IMG/VR virus record: IMGVR_UViG_3300000227_000002 | Coordinates: 49,937 to 83,831 of that record | From: a virus | Strand: one strand, 5' to 3' | Length of the DNA: 33,895 bases | Shown here: positions 22,737-31,514 of the stretch, one piece after another | Position numbering within the stretch: the stretch's first letter is position 1 | Layout: each line of letters starts with the position of its first letter | Notes under the pieces: generated by a model | The model's database searches: none | The model's input: the letters and a program-made list of their open reading frames with translations, nothing else | What the model was told of the DNA's origin: nothing | Program-made: the position numbers and the translations under genes

Positions 22737-23111
22737 ATGGATAATAACATAGAAAACATTGATTTAAATAATACTTATTGGGATAGAGTTAAAGGATTTG
22801 TATCTGAATTAAAAATTGATGCTCGTTGGTTATTAAGAAATAAAGATGATGATAAATCAATTGGGTCTCTTAGAATTGTATCACATCCTGATTTACCCCC
22901 GGGGTATTTACGTGCATTTTTTACGTATGTAACATCGATTAGGAAAAAAAATAAAACTGAAAAAATGAAAACTGTTGAAAATTATATGATCGATATTAAC
23001 GAATTAGAAGTATATTCCATAGCAGATGATATAAAAACAGAAACTGTAAAATATGAAGCACCATTTAAAAAACTAGAAAATATGTTTGGTGTTAAAATTT
23101 TTGAAAAATGA
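22737..23111 (+). CDS. Hypothetical protein upstream of methyltransferase copy 2
   Basis: 124 residues, ATG start, ending in the ATGA that opens the methyltransferase, so the two are translationally coupled. Features: WDRVKGFVSELKIDARWLLR, an SLRIVSHPDLPPGYLRAFF segment with a Pro-rich turn, ENYMIDINELEVYSIAD and a C-terminal FKKLENMFGVKIF. The composition suggests a compact alpha/beta protein. The coupling suggests a role with DNA modification, but no family is recognised. Confidence 0.65.
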   Translation: MDNNIENIDLNNTYWDRVKGFVSELKIDARWLLRNKDDDKSIGSLRIVSHPDLPPGYLRAFFTYVTSIRKKNKTEKMKTVENYMIDINELEVYSIADDIKTETVKYEAPFKKLENMFGVKIFEK

Positions 23112-24229
23112 ATAGTAATATTTTTTTTAAATTTATAAAAAATGGTGAAATTTATGTTGATGAAATAAATTGGTGTGAAATAAAGAATAGTTATACACAA
23201 AATTTTATTATTAAACAAATATCTGATGCAATTCGTGACTATAACATTGAATTACCATATCGTAAAATCAGTAAAGAAAACGTATATGATGATTATTTTC
23301 AATTAGTTAATTTACAAAAAAATTTAATATGTGATGGAAAATGGGTTAATAAATTTCAATATAAATATCCATTTATTGATAAATATATTGATATATCAAA
23401 AGTGGGTAATTTAGCCAGTGATTATTTTCATCAAAAAGAAAGATGGAAATGTGATGTTACTGGATATCTATCACCGCAAAAAACTTGGAATGTTGAAAAA
23501 TTCAGATTATCCTTGTTTAAAGCACTATTTTCTCTTAATGTTAAAGAAATAAATCCTACTATTTTAAGAAATATAATTTCGCTAAGAAAATATATTGCTG
23601 CACAGTTTAGGCCAAGTGTAGCAAAAGCAATTTATGATATGTTTCAAGCAGGAACGGTATTGGATTTTAGTATGGGATGGGGTGATAGAATATTAGGTGC
23701 GCATACTAGTAAATATGTAAAAAAATACGTAGGATTTGACCCAAATATTAATTTATTTGATGGTTATAATAATCAAATTAACTATTATAATAAAATTAAT
23801 ACACTTAAAATATATATAATAAAACCCAATTGTGCCGAAGATGATACTATTACATTAAATGATAAGTTTGATTTGGTTTTTACATCACCACCATATTTTG
23901 ATAAAGAAAAATACAACTAAAGTGAATTACAATCATATATAAAATATAAAGATTTTAATATGTGGATTAATAAATTTTTATGTAAATTTATTGAATTGAG
24001 AACCGAAAATTTAAAATTTGGTGGTTATCTTGTTATAAATATTAGTGATATTTACTCAAGAAAAAAATTATATAATATTTGTGATATTATGAATGATTTT
24101 ATATTATCAACTGGTAATTTTAAATATATTGGTGCAATTGGATTGAGAATGCCTAAAAGACCACAAAGTATTTCATTTAATACTAATGGCATATTTGCTG
24201 AACCAATTTGGATTTTGGAAAAAAAATAA
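23108..24229 (+). CDS. DNA methyltransferase with SPPYF motif, copy 2, interrupted by TAA
   Basis: The frame runs from ATG 23108 to TAA 24227 with one internal stop, TAA at 23918-23920, and no frameshift. Before it: LRKYIAAQFRPSVAKAIYDM, VLDFSMGWGDRILGA (SAM motif I), LVFTSPPYFDKEKYN (motif IV). After it: SELQSYIKYKDFNMWINKFL, GGYLVINISDIYS and FAEPIWILEKK. Copy 1 at 11657 reads FDTEKYSDENTQSYIKY here, so the stop falls in place of one residue. The N-terminal 120 residues differ from copy 1. Translation without readthrough would remove the QSYIKY part and the last strands. Neighbour of dNMP kinase. Confidence 0.75.
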
Positions 24230-24250
24230 TAAAATATTAAATATACTATT

Positions 24251-24835
24251 ATGATTATTGGTGTTAGTGGTAAAATAGGTAGTGGCAAAGACACTTTTGG
24301 TAATTATTTTATTGATATTATGAAACAAAAATATAATATTAACTATGAAAATAAAAAATTTGCTGATAATTTAAAATTAATAACAACAATTCTTACTGGT
24401 GTATCAATTGAAGATACTGCATCTCGTGATGGCAAATTAAAATTGTTACCAGAATGGAATTTAACTGTTGGTGAAATTTTACAAATTTTAGGCACAGATG
24501 CCATTAGAAATCATTTACATCCAGATGCTTGGGTATTATCATTATTTTCAACATATAATAGTGATAATTGTAATTGGATAATTACTGATGTCAGATTTAA
24601 AAACGAAGCTAATTATATTAAACAAAAAAATGGTATCTTAATTAGACTAATTGGCGACCCTTGTAATTGTAATAAAAATGAACATAGAAATTTAACACAC
24701 CAATCTGAAATTGATTTAGATGATTATACTATGTTTGATTATGTTTATTATAACAAACCACCTATTAGTAATTTATACGAATACGTTGATGGTTTAATTG
24801 AAGAATTGAGACATGAAAATTGGATTAGATATTGA
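24251..24835 (+). CDS. Deoxynucleoside monophosphate kinase
   Basis: 194 residues. GVSGKIGSGKDTFGNYF is a Walker A loop at residues 4-20 of the type found in T4 gp1; then FADNLKLITTILTG, the lid-like region LLPEWNLTVGEILQILGTDA, AIRNHLHPDAWV, and NWIITDVRFKNEANYI, the DVRFxNE signature of this family, followed by IRLIGDP. It phosphorylates dNMPs to dNDPs for phage DNA synthesis, using nucleotides from host DNA or from the reductase pathway. Overlaps the following nucleotidase gene by 23 bases, so expression is linked. Intact. Confidence 0.85.
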   Translation: MIIGVSGKIGSGKDTFGNYFIDIMKQKYNINYENKKFADNLKLITTILTGVSIEDTASRDGKLKLLPEWNLTVGEILQILGTDAIRNHLHPDAWVLSLFSTYNSDNCNWIITDVRFKNEANYIKQKNGILIRLIGDPCNCNKNEHRNLTHQSEIDLDDYTMFDYVYYNKPPISNLYEYVDGLIEELRHENWIRY

Positions 24836-25319
24836 TGGCGTCCTTGCTGATTTTATGTTTGCTTGGCATATGTATTATCCCGAAATAAATCCAAGACCCA
24901 ATACTTGGTTTTTTGATGATAATATTAAAGAAAGATTTGAATTAATGCGATTATATGATACTCTTGATAAATTTTATTTGAGTATTCCACATTCAATTCG
25001 TGGTGATGAATTAAATTTTATATCATATTGCTATATTATATCAAGACCAGTTTCTGTTGAAATATCAAAACAATGGCTAAAAAAAAATAAATTTAAAAAT
25101 TATAATAATACTTTTTGTGTTGGAATTGATAACTCTAAAGTCATTTACGCAAAAAATGCAAATCTTGATGTTTTTGTTGATGATTATTATAAAAATTTTT
25201 TACAATTAAATAATGCTGGTATTAAAACTTATTTATTCACACAACCTTGTAATGCTGAATATGTTGTTAATGATTTAAGAATTATTCATTTAAACGAACT
25301 TATAAAAATATTGATGTGA
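24813..25319 (+). CDS. HAD-family 5'-nucleotidase-like protein
   Basis: 168 residues. MKIGLDIDGVLADFMFAWH carries the HAD motif I DxDxV with the nucleophile and acid aspartates at 6 and 8. YIISRPVSVEISKQWL supplies the Ser/Arg motif II region, the Lys around VGIDNSKVIYAK is a motif III candidate, and VDDYYKNF gives the motif IV Asp pair. This matches the 5'(3')-deoxyribonucleotidase-like group often seen in phages. It starts inside the dNMP kinase gene, which suggests control of dNMP pools. Substrate not determined by sequence alone. Confidence 0.75.
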   Translation: MKIGLDIDGVLADFMFAWHMYYPEINPRPNTWFFDDNIKERFELMRLYDTLDKFYLSIPHSIRGDELNFISYCYIISRPVSVEISKQWLKKNKFKNYNNTFCVGIDNSKVIYAKNANLDVFVDDYYKNFLQLNNAGIKTYLFTQPCNAEYVVNDLRIIHLNELIKILM

Positions 25320-25380
25320 TAATTTTATATAAATAGTATTTATATGAGCAAATATTATATTATAAATATATCATTTTATT

Positions 25381-25824
25381 ATGAATAGTATTTTAAATGA
25401 TATTGGTGAAGATATCGAAATAAAAATAAAACCCAATAAAACAAATTTTTATTTAAAATGGATAATAAGAATTGTTATTATATTGATTTCAGTTGCATTT
25501 GCATTTGGCCAAATAAATGAAAAATTTTTTAATAAAATTAATAATATAGAAAAAAATCAAAAACAACAAAATGAAATTATTAATGAATTAAATAATGAAA
25601 TTAAAAAAACCAATAAAAGAATTGATAAAATTTATGATGATGGGTTTTTATTATTTACACAACATCAAGATTATACAATTAAGCAACTTGTGCTAATTTT
25701 AGATTATGATAACATAAATAAAAACTTATTAAAAAATATGCTAGAAATCTATTCTGATGAATATAAGAAAAATATGCAAATAAAAATTAATACGATAAAA
25801 AATAATCCGATTGATAATCAATAA
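25381..25824 (+). CDS. Membrane-anchored coiled-coil protein
   Basis: 147 residues. After 22 charged residues there is a single transmembrane segment at about 24-43 (YLKWIIRIVIILISVAFAFG), then a long coiled coil (KINNIEKNQKQQNEIINELN, EIKKTNKRIDKIYDD) up to about residue 88 and a helical C-terminus. The arrangement resembles spanin-like or tail-anchor scaffolding proteins, but no lipobox or Rz-type motif is seen. Topology with the N-terminus inside is likely given the lysines before the helix. Function unknown. Confidence 0.6.
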   Translation: MNSILNDIGEDIEIKIKPNKTNFYLKWIIRIVIILISVAFAFGQINEKFFNKINNIEKNQKQQNEIINELNNEIKKTNKRIDKIYDDGFLLFTQHQDYTIKQLVLILDYDNINKNLLKNMLEIYSDEYKKNMQIKINTIKNNPIDNQ

Positions 25825-25829
25825 TAAAT

Positions 25830-26141
25830 ATGACTAATTTGATAGCTAAAATATATACAAAAAACGAATTTTATTTGTTTTTATTAGATAATCGAATTAA
25901 TATTAATATTATTAATAAATTTCAAAAACTTCCAGAAATAATTAAAGTTTTTGGTGTTAAATATTCATTATATATTAATGTTATTTTACTCAAAAAAAAT
26001 AATAATCAATATTCTTTGGAATTGAATTATTATTCTGAAGATAATATTGAATTTTTATTTAATTATAAAATACATGATGATATTGAAAATGCCATTGATA
26101 ATTTATTATATGAATTAAAAAATATTAATATGTTAAAATAA
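25830..26141 (+). CDS. Hypothetical protein
   Basis: 103 residues, ATG start six bases after the previous stop and followed after one base by the phosphoesterase gene. Predicted alpha/beta: NEFYLFLLDNRININIINKF, an LPEIIKVFGVKYSLYINVIL strand pair, LELNYYSEDNIEFLF and a C-terminal helix (IENAIDNLLYELKNINML). No known family recognised. Probably in one transcript with its neighbours. Confidence 0.6.
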   Translation: MTNLIAKIYTKNEFYLFLLDNRININIINKFQKLPEIIKVFGVKYSLYINVILLKKNNNQYSLELNYYSEDNIEFLFNYKIHDDIENAIDNLLYELKNINMLK

Positions 26142-26142
26142 T

Positions 26143-26798
26143 ATGAAAATTTGTGTTATTTCAGATACACATAATCAACATGAAAATTTAATATTACCAG
26201 ATGCCGATATATTAATACATTGTGAAGATATGAGTTTATTGGGTTCACCACATGAAATTCAACAATTTTTTAATTGGTTTGGTTCGTTAAATCAATATAA
26301 ATATAAAATTTGTATTGCAGGTAACCATGATTTTTTGCTTGAAAATTATAAACTTATGGCATTATCATATATACCTACCTCGGTATTTTATCTGGAAGAT
26401 GATTTTGTTACTATTAATGATTTAAAATTTTATTGGACACCCGTACAAAATACTTATAATTGGGCATTTTCGAGAAATACTGATAAATAAAAAATTCATT
26501 GGGAAAATATTCCAAATGATACGGGTATTTTAATTACCACACACCACCATTTGGAATTTTGGATTATAATTCAAAAAATAATAAACATTTAGGTGATATT
26601 TATTTATATAATGAAATTTTTGAAAGAATTAAACCCAAATTATATTTAACGGGACATATTCATGATGGTTTTGGTTATGTTCGTTATGACAATATTTTAT
26701 TTGTAAACGCATCATCATTAGATGAAAAATATAAAAATATTAGGAAACCATTTTTAATTGAAATTTCAAATGATTTTTATGATATTATACAATTTTAA
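26143..26798 (+). pseudogene. Calcineurin-like metallophosphoesterase, broken
   Basis: MKICVISDTHNQH (motif D-x-H), ADILIHCEDMS (normally H-x-G-D, here E-D), KICIAGNHDFLL (GNHD), then NTDK, TAA (26488-26490), KIHWENIPNDTGILIT, then a one-base loss near 26537-26542, after which HTPPFGILDYNSKN, and YLTGHIHDGFGYV (GHxH) and VNASSLDEKY follow. All metal-binding motifs of a small metallophosphoesterase are present but spread over two frames with a stop between. The Gly-to-Glu change at the second metal site (GGA to GAA) is a third fault. Active ancestors probably hydrolysed phosphate esters, for example in RNA or nucleotides. Confidence 0.78.
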
Positions 26799-26830
26799 AA
26801 ATAAAAGCATTTTTTATAAAAAAATTCAAT

Positions 26831-27649
26831 ATGATAGTTAATATTATTAATGATGAAATATTAAAATTAATTAATGAATATTATAATTATGATTCATATT
26901 ATGATTCATATTTTACTATTAGAGATAATATAATTAATGATTTTTTTTATAATAATACTCCTGATTTTAAAAAAAATATGCCTTGGAATATTATTAAATT
27001 TAATAGATTAAAAAAAATTTGGGAAGATTATATTAGAACTGGTGTTGTTAGAGATGTTAAAGGTTTGGATGATATAAAATCAATAATGATTAATAATGTT
27101 ATAAAAATTACAATAATAACAGAATTAGCAGGTCATACTTCAAATTCATATGATGATTATTTTAATGAAATTTACGATAATTGGTTTAATAGTAATGTTG
27201 GGTGTTTATATAATAAAAATATTGAAGATTTTAATAAATTAATAAATACTTGTCATAATAGTGTTCATCCTTTTATTATTAAATATTTAAGTAATGAGTG
27301 TGTTGAATTACCCGAAAAAGATAAACTATATACTATTATATTAGATAAAATTAAAGATAGATTTTTCTATTATTATTGTGATGACCCAAAACATGAAATG
27401 GGTGGATATATCTCTGATTATGGATTAATGCCATTACATAAATTGTTAAAGAAATTATTAGAAAACAACACACCAGAAAATGATGTTCTAACAATTGATG
27501 CAATGTTAAATGTGATTCATCAACGTTCTGATATTGCTAATTGGTTTATTGAGGGGAGTAGTAGTTCATTGAACTCATTAAGTGATTATACTGATGATGG
27601 AAACAGTAAAATTTCTGGTAAATATAATTTAAATAATTACTATAATTAA
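26831..27649 (+). CDS. Hypothetical protein, candidate internal virion protein
   Basis: 272 residues, intact. The N-terminus MIVNIINDEILKLINE fits a capsid-targeting leader ending in I-N-E. The rest is helical: DFKKNMPWNIIKFNRLKKIW, KITIITELAGHTSNSYDDYF, CHNSVHPFIIKYLSNEC, FYYYCDDPKHEMGGYISDYG, PLHKLLKKLLENNTP and TIDAMLNVIHQRSDIANWFI, ending in a Ser/Asn-rich tail. The block from MPLHKLLKKLLE to IANWFIEG looks conserved but I cannot name a family. It may be ejected with DNA or act in the head. Confidence 0.65.
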   Translation: MIVNIINDEILKLINEYYNYDSYYDSYFTIRDNIINDFFYNNTPDFKKNMPWNIIKFNRLKKIWEDYIRTGVVRDVKGLDDIKSIMINNVIKITIITELAGHTSNSYDDYFNEIYDNWFNSNVGCLYNKNIEDFNKLINTCHNSVHPFIIKYLSNECVELPEKDKLYTIILDKIKDRFFYYYCDDPKHEMGGYISDYGLMPLHKLLKKLLENNTPENDVLTIDAMLNVIHQRSDIANWFIEGSSSSLNSLSDYTDDGNSKISGKYNLNNYYN

Positions 27650-27660
27650 TATTTTTTATT

Positions 27661-28011
27661 ATGGATATAAAAAAACTATACGAATCATTGTTAAATGAAT
27701 TTTTTTATGACGATAATTCAAACGGCGAATTAATATTATTGGGTAATTGTATTATTTGGAAATATAAAAATATTAATAATACATATGATAACGAGTTTGA
27801 TTATCTTCTTTCTGATTATATTAATGATGAAGAAGAAGATATAATCGATTTAGGATTAACTATTAAAACCAATGATGAACTTTTGTATGAAAAATACGAT
27901 GAAATGAAAAATTTAATGGAATTATATATATCACAAATCGATAATATTGAACATTGGTCTTTTTCAAATCCAGACATTATTGATAATTATATTACATTTA
28001 AAATTTTTTAA
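27661..28011 (+). CDS. Hypothetical acidic protein with capsid-targeting-like N-terminus
   Basis: 116 residues, intact, 11 bases after the previous gene. MDIKKLYESLLNE ends in L-N-E like T4 capsid-targeting sequences and is followed by an acidic, Asn-rich protein (FFYDDNSNGELILLGNCI, LLSDYINDEEEDIIDLGLTI, YEKYDEMKNLMELYI). Predicted small alpha/beta fold. With the preceding gene it forms a pair carrying the same N-terminal signature. Function unknown. Confidence 0.6.
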   Translation: MDIKKLYESLLNEFFYDDNSNGELILLGNCIIWKYKNINNTYDNEFDYLLSDYINDEEEDIIDLGLTIKTNDELLYEKYDEMKNLMELYISQIDNIEHWSFSNPDIIDNYITFKIF

Positions 28012-28044
28012 AAATAGTAACCAGTTTTATTTTTTTTCATAATT

Positions 28045-28052
28045 TATATTTG
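28045..28052 (+). promoter_or_regulatory. TATATTTG -7 box upstream of the HNH gene
   Basis: TATATTTG at 28045-28052 matches the Bacteroidetes -7 box, 87 bases before the ATG at 28139; a clear TTG at -33 is not seen. Confidence 0.35.
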
Positions 28053-28138
28053 TGATTAACATATAATGGTTGCGAATATATTTGTTATTGATGAAAAAAT
28101 TCATAATATAGATTAAATTGTTTATAATTATTTTTTTT

Positions 28139-29019
28139 ATGGATAAAATAAAAATAACAACAATATTCTCAAATTAGATAGTAAAAATTTAAGTCTCGAA
28201 AACTGGGAAGTTTATTATCCTAATAAAAAATATATGTTTACTTGTGGTGAAAAAAGAGCATTTTGGTATATAAATAAATCACTAGCATCAATTATTGGAA
28301 ATAAAAAAATAAAATTAAATTTTATACCAAATGGTTTTGGCTATGACGATAATGAAATTTTTGGTAAATTACCTCGTAAAAATATTTGTGTCGTTTCTGG
28401 ATTAAATACTAATTTACAAAGACATTATATTGTTCCTTATTGTTATAGAAAATATTTCCCTGATATATATAAATCAAAGAATCATCATGATGTGGTTCTC
28501 ATTAATCATGATATACATAAAAAAATATGAAAACTATGCCAACAAAATGAAATTAAAAATTGGTTAAATGTATGGTGTAAAATCAATTAAAGAATTGAAT
28601 AATGAATATATTAAAAAATTACGATGTCATATTAAAGATACCACAAATATTTTAAATTTAATTCAAACGCTTCTTAAAGGTAATAATATGTTATCTAATG
28701 AATTAAAATTAAAAAACATAAAATTTATTTCAAATGAATCTAATTTATCTTTTAATTTTATTAGTAATTTATCTTACATTCAACTATTAAAATTGTATTT
28801 TATTGTAAAAGATTATCAAAATAATATTATTCTTGAATTTAATAAAAAAAAAATAAACATTTATACAACCATGATTTTCTTGTTGTTAATAAATTAGATT
28901 CCAATAAAAAAATCCGAAATTTTATTAAATTATGGAGAACTCATTTTATCGAAACAATGAAACTAAAATTTATGCCTGATAGTTAGTCTATTGATTTTAG
29001 ATGTAAAAAAATAGTATAA
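28139..29019 (+). pseudogene. HNH-type nuclease-like protein, multiply disrupted
   Basis: The protein is recovered only across three frames. ATG 28139 needs one extra A in the following run, then NILKLDSKNLSLENWEVYY, CGEKRAFWYINKSLA, FGKLPRKNICVVSGLN, LQRHYIVPYCYRKYFPDIY and HHDVVLINHDIHKK. The RHxIVP motif and the two His-rich parts are the HNH core with Zn ligands. A one-base slip in the A7 run near 28520 then gives YENYANKMKLKIG, TAA (28565), MYGVKSIKELNNEYIKKLR. A third slip near 28868 gives DFLVVNKLDSNKKIRNF, KLWRTHFIETM, FMPDS, TAG (28984), SIDFRCKK. The TAG falls where a Trp is expected. At least four lesions; not functional unless corrected. Confidence 0.65.
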
Positions 29020-29077
29020 AAATTTCTTGTTTTTTTCATTATTTTCTTTTATTTTTGTTGTTAAATTCAATATAACT

Positions 29078-30142
29078 ATGATAAGCAATAATACTAAATT
29101 TGATTTTGATGATTTATTAATCGTTCCATCTGTAATCACAAATATTAATAGTAGATATTCAGATATTTATTTGCCTCATAAATTACCACTTATTACAGCA
29201 CCAATGGATACTGTTGTTGATTTATCTAATATTGATGATTATATTAATAACAATATTCACGTTTGTTTGCCTAGAACAATTAATTATAATGATTTTAAAA
29301 AAATTTATAATCATCGTAAATATACCAACGTTTTTATTTCTTTAGGGTTTCGTGAAATTGAAAATGAATTACACTTACACAACTTCCAATCATTTCACAA
29401 TAATGCTCATATTTTAATTGATGTCGCAAATGGTCATATGTCAAAAATTATTGAATACGCAAAAAAAATCAAACAATTAAGACCTGATATCATTATTATG
29501 GTTGGAAATATTGCCAATCCAGAAACTTATTTATATTATGCTAATTCACAATGTGTTGATTATATTCGTATTGGTATTGGTAATGGCGGTGGATGTTTAA
29601 CAACTAAACATTCTGGCGTTGGTTATCCAATGGCATCTTTGATTAATGAAACCTATCAAATAAAAAAACAATTTGTTAAAGATAATCTTAATATAAAAGC
29701 ACCCTTTATTGTTGCTGATGGCGGTATGAAAAACTATTCCGATATTATTAAAGCATTAGCATTGGGTGCTGATTTTGTTATGATTGGTTCAATTTTTAAT
29801 AAAACCATTGAAAGTTGTGCTGATAATTATTTTTGGGGATTTAAAGTTAATAAACGTCTTGCTAAATTTCTTTTTAGTTTTGGATTTCCTATTGTTAAAT
29901 ATTTTCGTGGAATGAGTACTAAAGATGCACAAAAAGCAATGGGTAGCGTTAATTTAAAAACAAGTGAAGGTGTTATTAGATTTAGAAAAGTTGAATATTC
30001 TTTATATGGATGGACTGAAAATTTTAAACATTATTTACGCACTTCTATGAGTTATGTTGGTGCTAAATCATTACAATCTTTTATCGAATTTGCTAATTTT
30101 ATTATTATCACAAACAAATCATATGACAGATTTAATAAATAA
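29078..30142 (+). CDS. IMP dehydrogenase / GMP reductase family protein
   Basis: 354 residues with the start at ATG 29078 (MISNNTKFDFDDLLIVPS); a longer frame from 29027 begins with an unlikely hydrophobic extension. TIM-barrel landmarks: LPLITAPMDTVVD, VFISLGFRE, AHILIDVANGHMSKIIEYAK, IIIMVGNIANPETY, YIRIGIGNGGGCLTTKHSG with the catalytic Cys in the active loop, VGYPM, FIVADGGMKNYSDIIKALAL, GADFVMIGSIF. No CBS domains. IMPDH makes XMP, GMP reductase makes IMP from GMP; the short form without CBS fits either. It would adjust purine supply. Overlaps the next gene's start by 20 bases. Intact. Confidence 0.85.
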   Translation: MISNNTKFDFDDLLIVPSVITNINSRYSDIYLPHKLPLITAPMDTVVDLSNIDDYINNNIHVCLPRTINYNDFKKIYNHRKYTNVFISLGFREIENELHLHNFQSFHNNAHILIDVANGHMSKIIEYAKKIKQLRPDIIIMVGNIANPETYLYYANSQCVDYIRIGIGNGGGCLTTKHSGVGYPMASLINETYQIKKQFVKDNLNIKAPFIVADGGMKNYSDIIKALALGADFVMIGSIFNKTIESCADNYFWGFKVNKRLAKFLFSFGFPIVKYFRGMSTKDAQKAMGSVNLKTSEGVIRFRKVEYSLYGWTENFKHYLRTSMSYVGAKSLQSFIEFANFIIITNKSYDRFNK

Positions 30143-30524
30143 TATTAACACCTTAGATGATGAAATGTTGTTAAATAAATATTCATATATTTCATCTTTC
30201 TTTCATCCTGATGTAAAATTGGAAATTTTAAAAATATTTGATGTTGCTATTAATCATATTAATATTAAATATGCTAATTTTGATTCATATTGAAAGATTA
30301 TGGCTATTTTAGCCTTAAAATTATATGTGGAAAAATATAACTATTCTATTGATTCTAATATCGAAAATTTTATCGATGACTTTTTTGATTATTATGATAA
30401 TAATTATCAAAACTATCTTAATGATATCGCTTTCTTTGTTTCCGAATTTGATGGAGATTTAGGTTTTGTAAAATATTTTCTAAATTCTTTAACGTATTCT
30501 AATATGGCAAGTACGGCAAATTGA
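30123..30524 (+). CDS. Hypothetical protein interrupted by TGA, 3' end possibly replaced
   Basis: ATG 30123 opens MTDLINNINTLDDEMLLNKY, FHPDVKLEILKIFDVAINHI, KYANFDSY, then TGA (30291-30293), then in frame KIMAILALKLYVEKYNYSID, DFFDYYDNNYQNY, FFVSEFDGDLGFVKYF. A Trp at the stop would join the two parts smoothly. A separate start at ATG 30300 is possible. The end, NSLTYSNMASTAN, coincides with the switch to the less AT-rich island, so the true C-terminus may have been lost. Helical throughout; not recognised. Confidence 0.5.
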
Positions 30525-30590
30525 CACTAACTGTCATACGAGATAAAAAATAATAATGCCTTGGGCGGGTTTTGTAAAACTCTTAATAAT

Positions 30591-30872
30591 ATGAAATTAC
30601 AATTAGATATAACGAACAAACTTATCAAGATTGATGAAATAGTAAACCTTGGTTAACTTACATATGTGCTTGAAAGGTTGTTACCAGATGGCAAGTGGAA
30701 GGAATTTAAACTTGAAACGCAAACGGTTATTAATTGGAGTAACCCAATTGTGATTGAGCCATATAGACCTTACACACCCCCTTGATGGCAACAACCTTGA
30801 ATTACTTATGACTCAAACGGAACACAACCTAATTATAGTTTAAATTTTGGCGTGTATAATATCGAAATATAA
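30591..30872 (+). pseudogene. Broken small phage protein with internal TAA and TGA codons
   Basis: MKLQLDITNKLIKIDEIVNLG, TAA (30654), LTYVLERLLPDGKWKEFKLE, QTVINWSNPIVIEPYRPYT, PP, TGA (30783), WQQP, TGA (30798), ITYDSNGTQPNYSLNFGVYN. This agrees with a small protein I know from Bacteroidetes phages and genomes, with Glu expected at the first stop and Trp at the two TGA codons. One frame throughout. Its function is not known. Confidence 0.5.
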
Positions 30873-30903
30873 TTGTGCGGTGGGGCATTATTATTTTCCC
30901 AGC

Positions 30904-30991
30904 ATCCTCACGAAAGCAGAAATGAGCTACACACGTGTACTCGCAAGTTCCTTACGAGGATTTAATGTCTTGTACTGACAGTGCAAATATA
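30904..30991 (-). ncRNA. Candidate minus-strand structured RNA with promoter
   Basis: Read on the minus strand, TTG (31014-31012) and TATATTTG (30991-30984), 20 bases apart, make a Bacteroidetes promoter. The transcript would soon hold ATCCTC (30961-30956) and GAGGAT (30909-30904), which close a stem around inner hairpins GAG-TACAC/GTGTA-GCTC. No reading frame follows. Type unknown. Confidence 0.35.
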
Positions 30992-31030
30992 CAACTTTTA
31001 ATTTGAACTACCAAGCAAACTCCTGTTTCA

Positions 31031-31503
31031 ATGAAAACACATATATTCAAAAACACAAAACAATTTATTAAATATTTAACCAAAGGCTTCCAGAAAAATA
31101 TTTATACAGAAGGCTATATTGAATGGGTTATGCAATATTCCTACATGGACGATATAATAAAAAATGCTCGCTGGAATATAGAATTCAATTTATTGTTGAA
31201 GGTTGCCTGCAATTCATAGAAGATTGTCCGTGGGACGAGCTTGATGGGTTCTATTGGGCACATATTTTAACGTCAATGCCTAACCTTTCTAAACATTGTA
31301 ATTGGCAAAAATTAAAGGGCTTTGATGTTGTGACTATTTTGTCCAGACACCCGCAATTACATATACACTGTGATTTGTCAAATCTCGGACAGTTAGAATG
31401 GGAGATTTTGCTATCTGAAAGACCTGAATTCGCAAAATTTAAACCCAATGAAAACGGGCGAGTATATGGCAAGTGCCTACGCAGAACTCAATTAAAACAC
31501 TAA
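31031..31503 (+). pseudogene. Repeat protein of the C-x-W-x-x-L type, frameshifted
   Basis: MKTHIFKNTKQFIKYLTKGF and EGYIEWVMQYSYMDDIIKNA read in one frame; after about 31200 the other frame gives DCPWDELDGFYWAHILTSMP, HCNWQKLKGFDVVTILSRHP and HCDLSNLGQLEWEILLSERP. These are three units of about 24 residues of a repeat (C-x-W-x-x-L-x-G-x-x-W...L...P) found in many gut-bacterial and phage proteins of unknown function. A one-base indel separates start and repeats. The last codons overlap a partial attC-like half-site (AACGGGCGAGTATATGGCAA, 31450-31469). Confidence 0.5.
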
Positions 31504-31514
31504 ATACTGAAATT

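Noticed and set aside
30904-30991. Hammerhead ribozyme
   Set aside because: The CUGAUGA and GAAA core sequences are missing.
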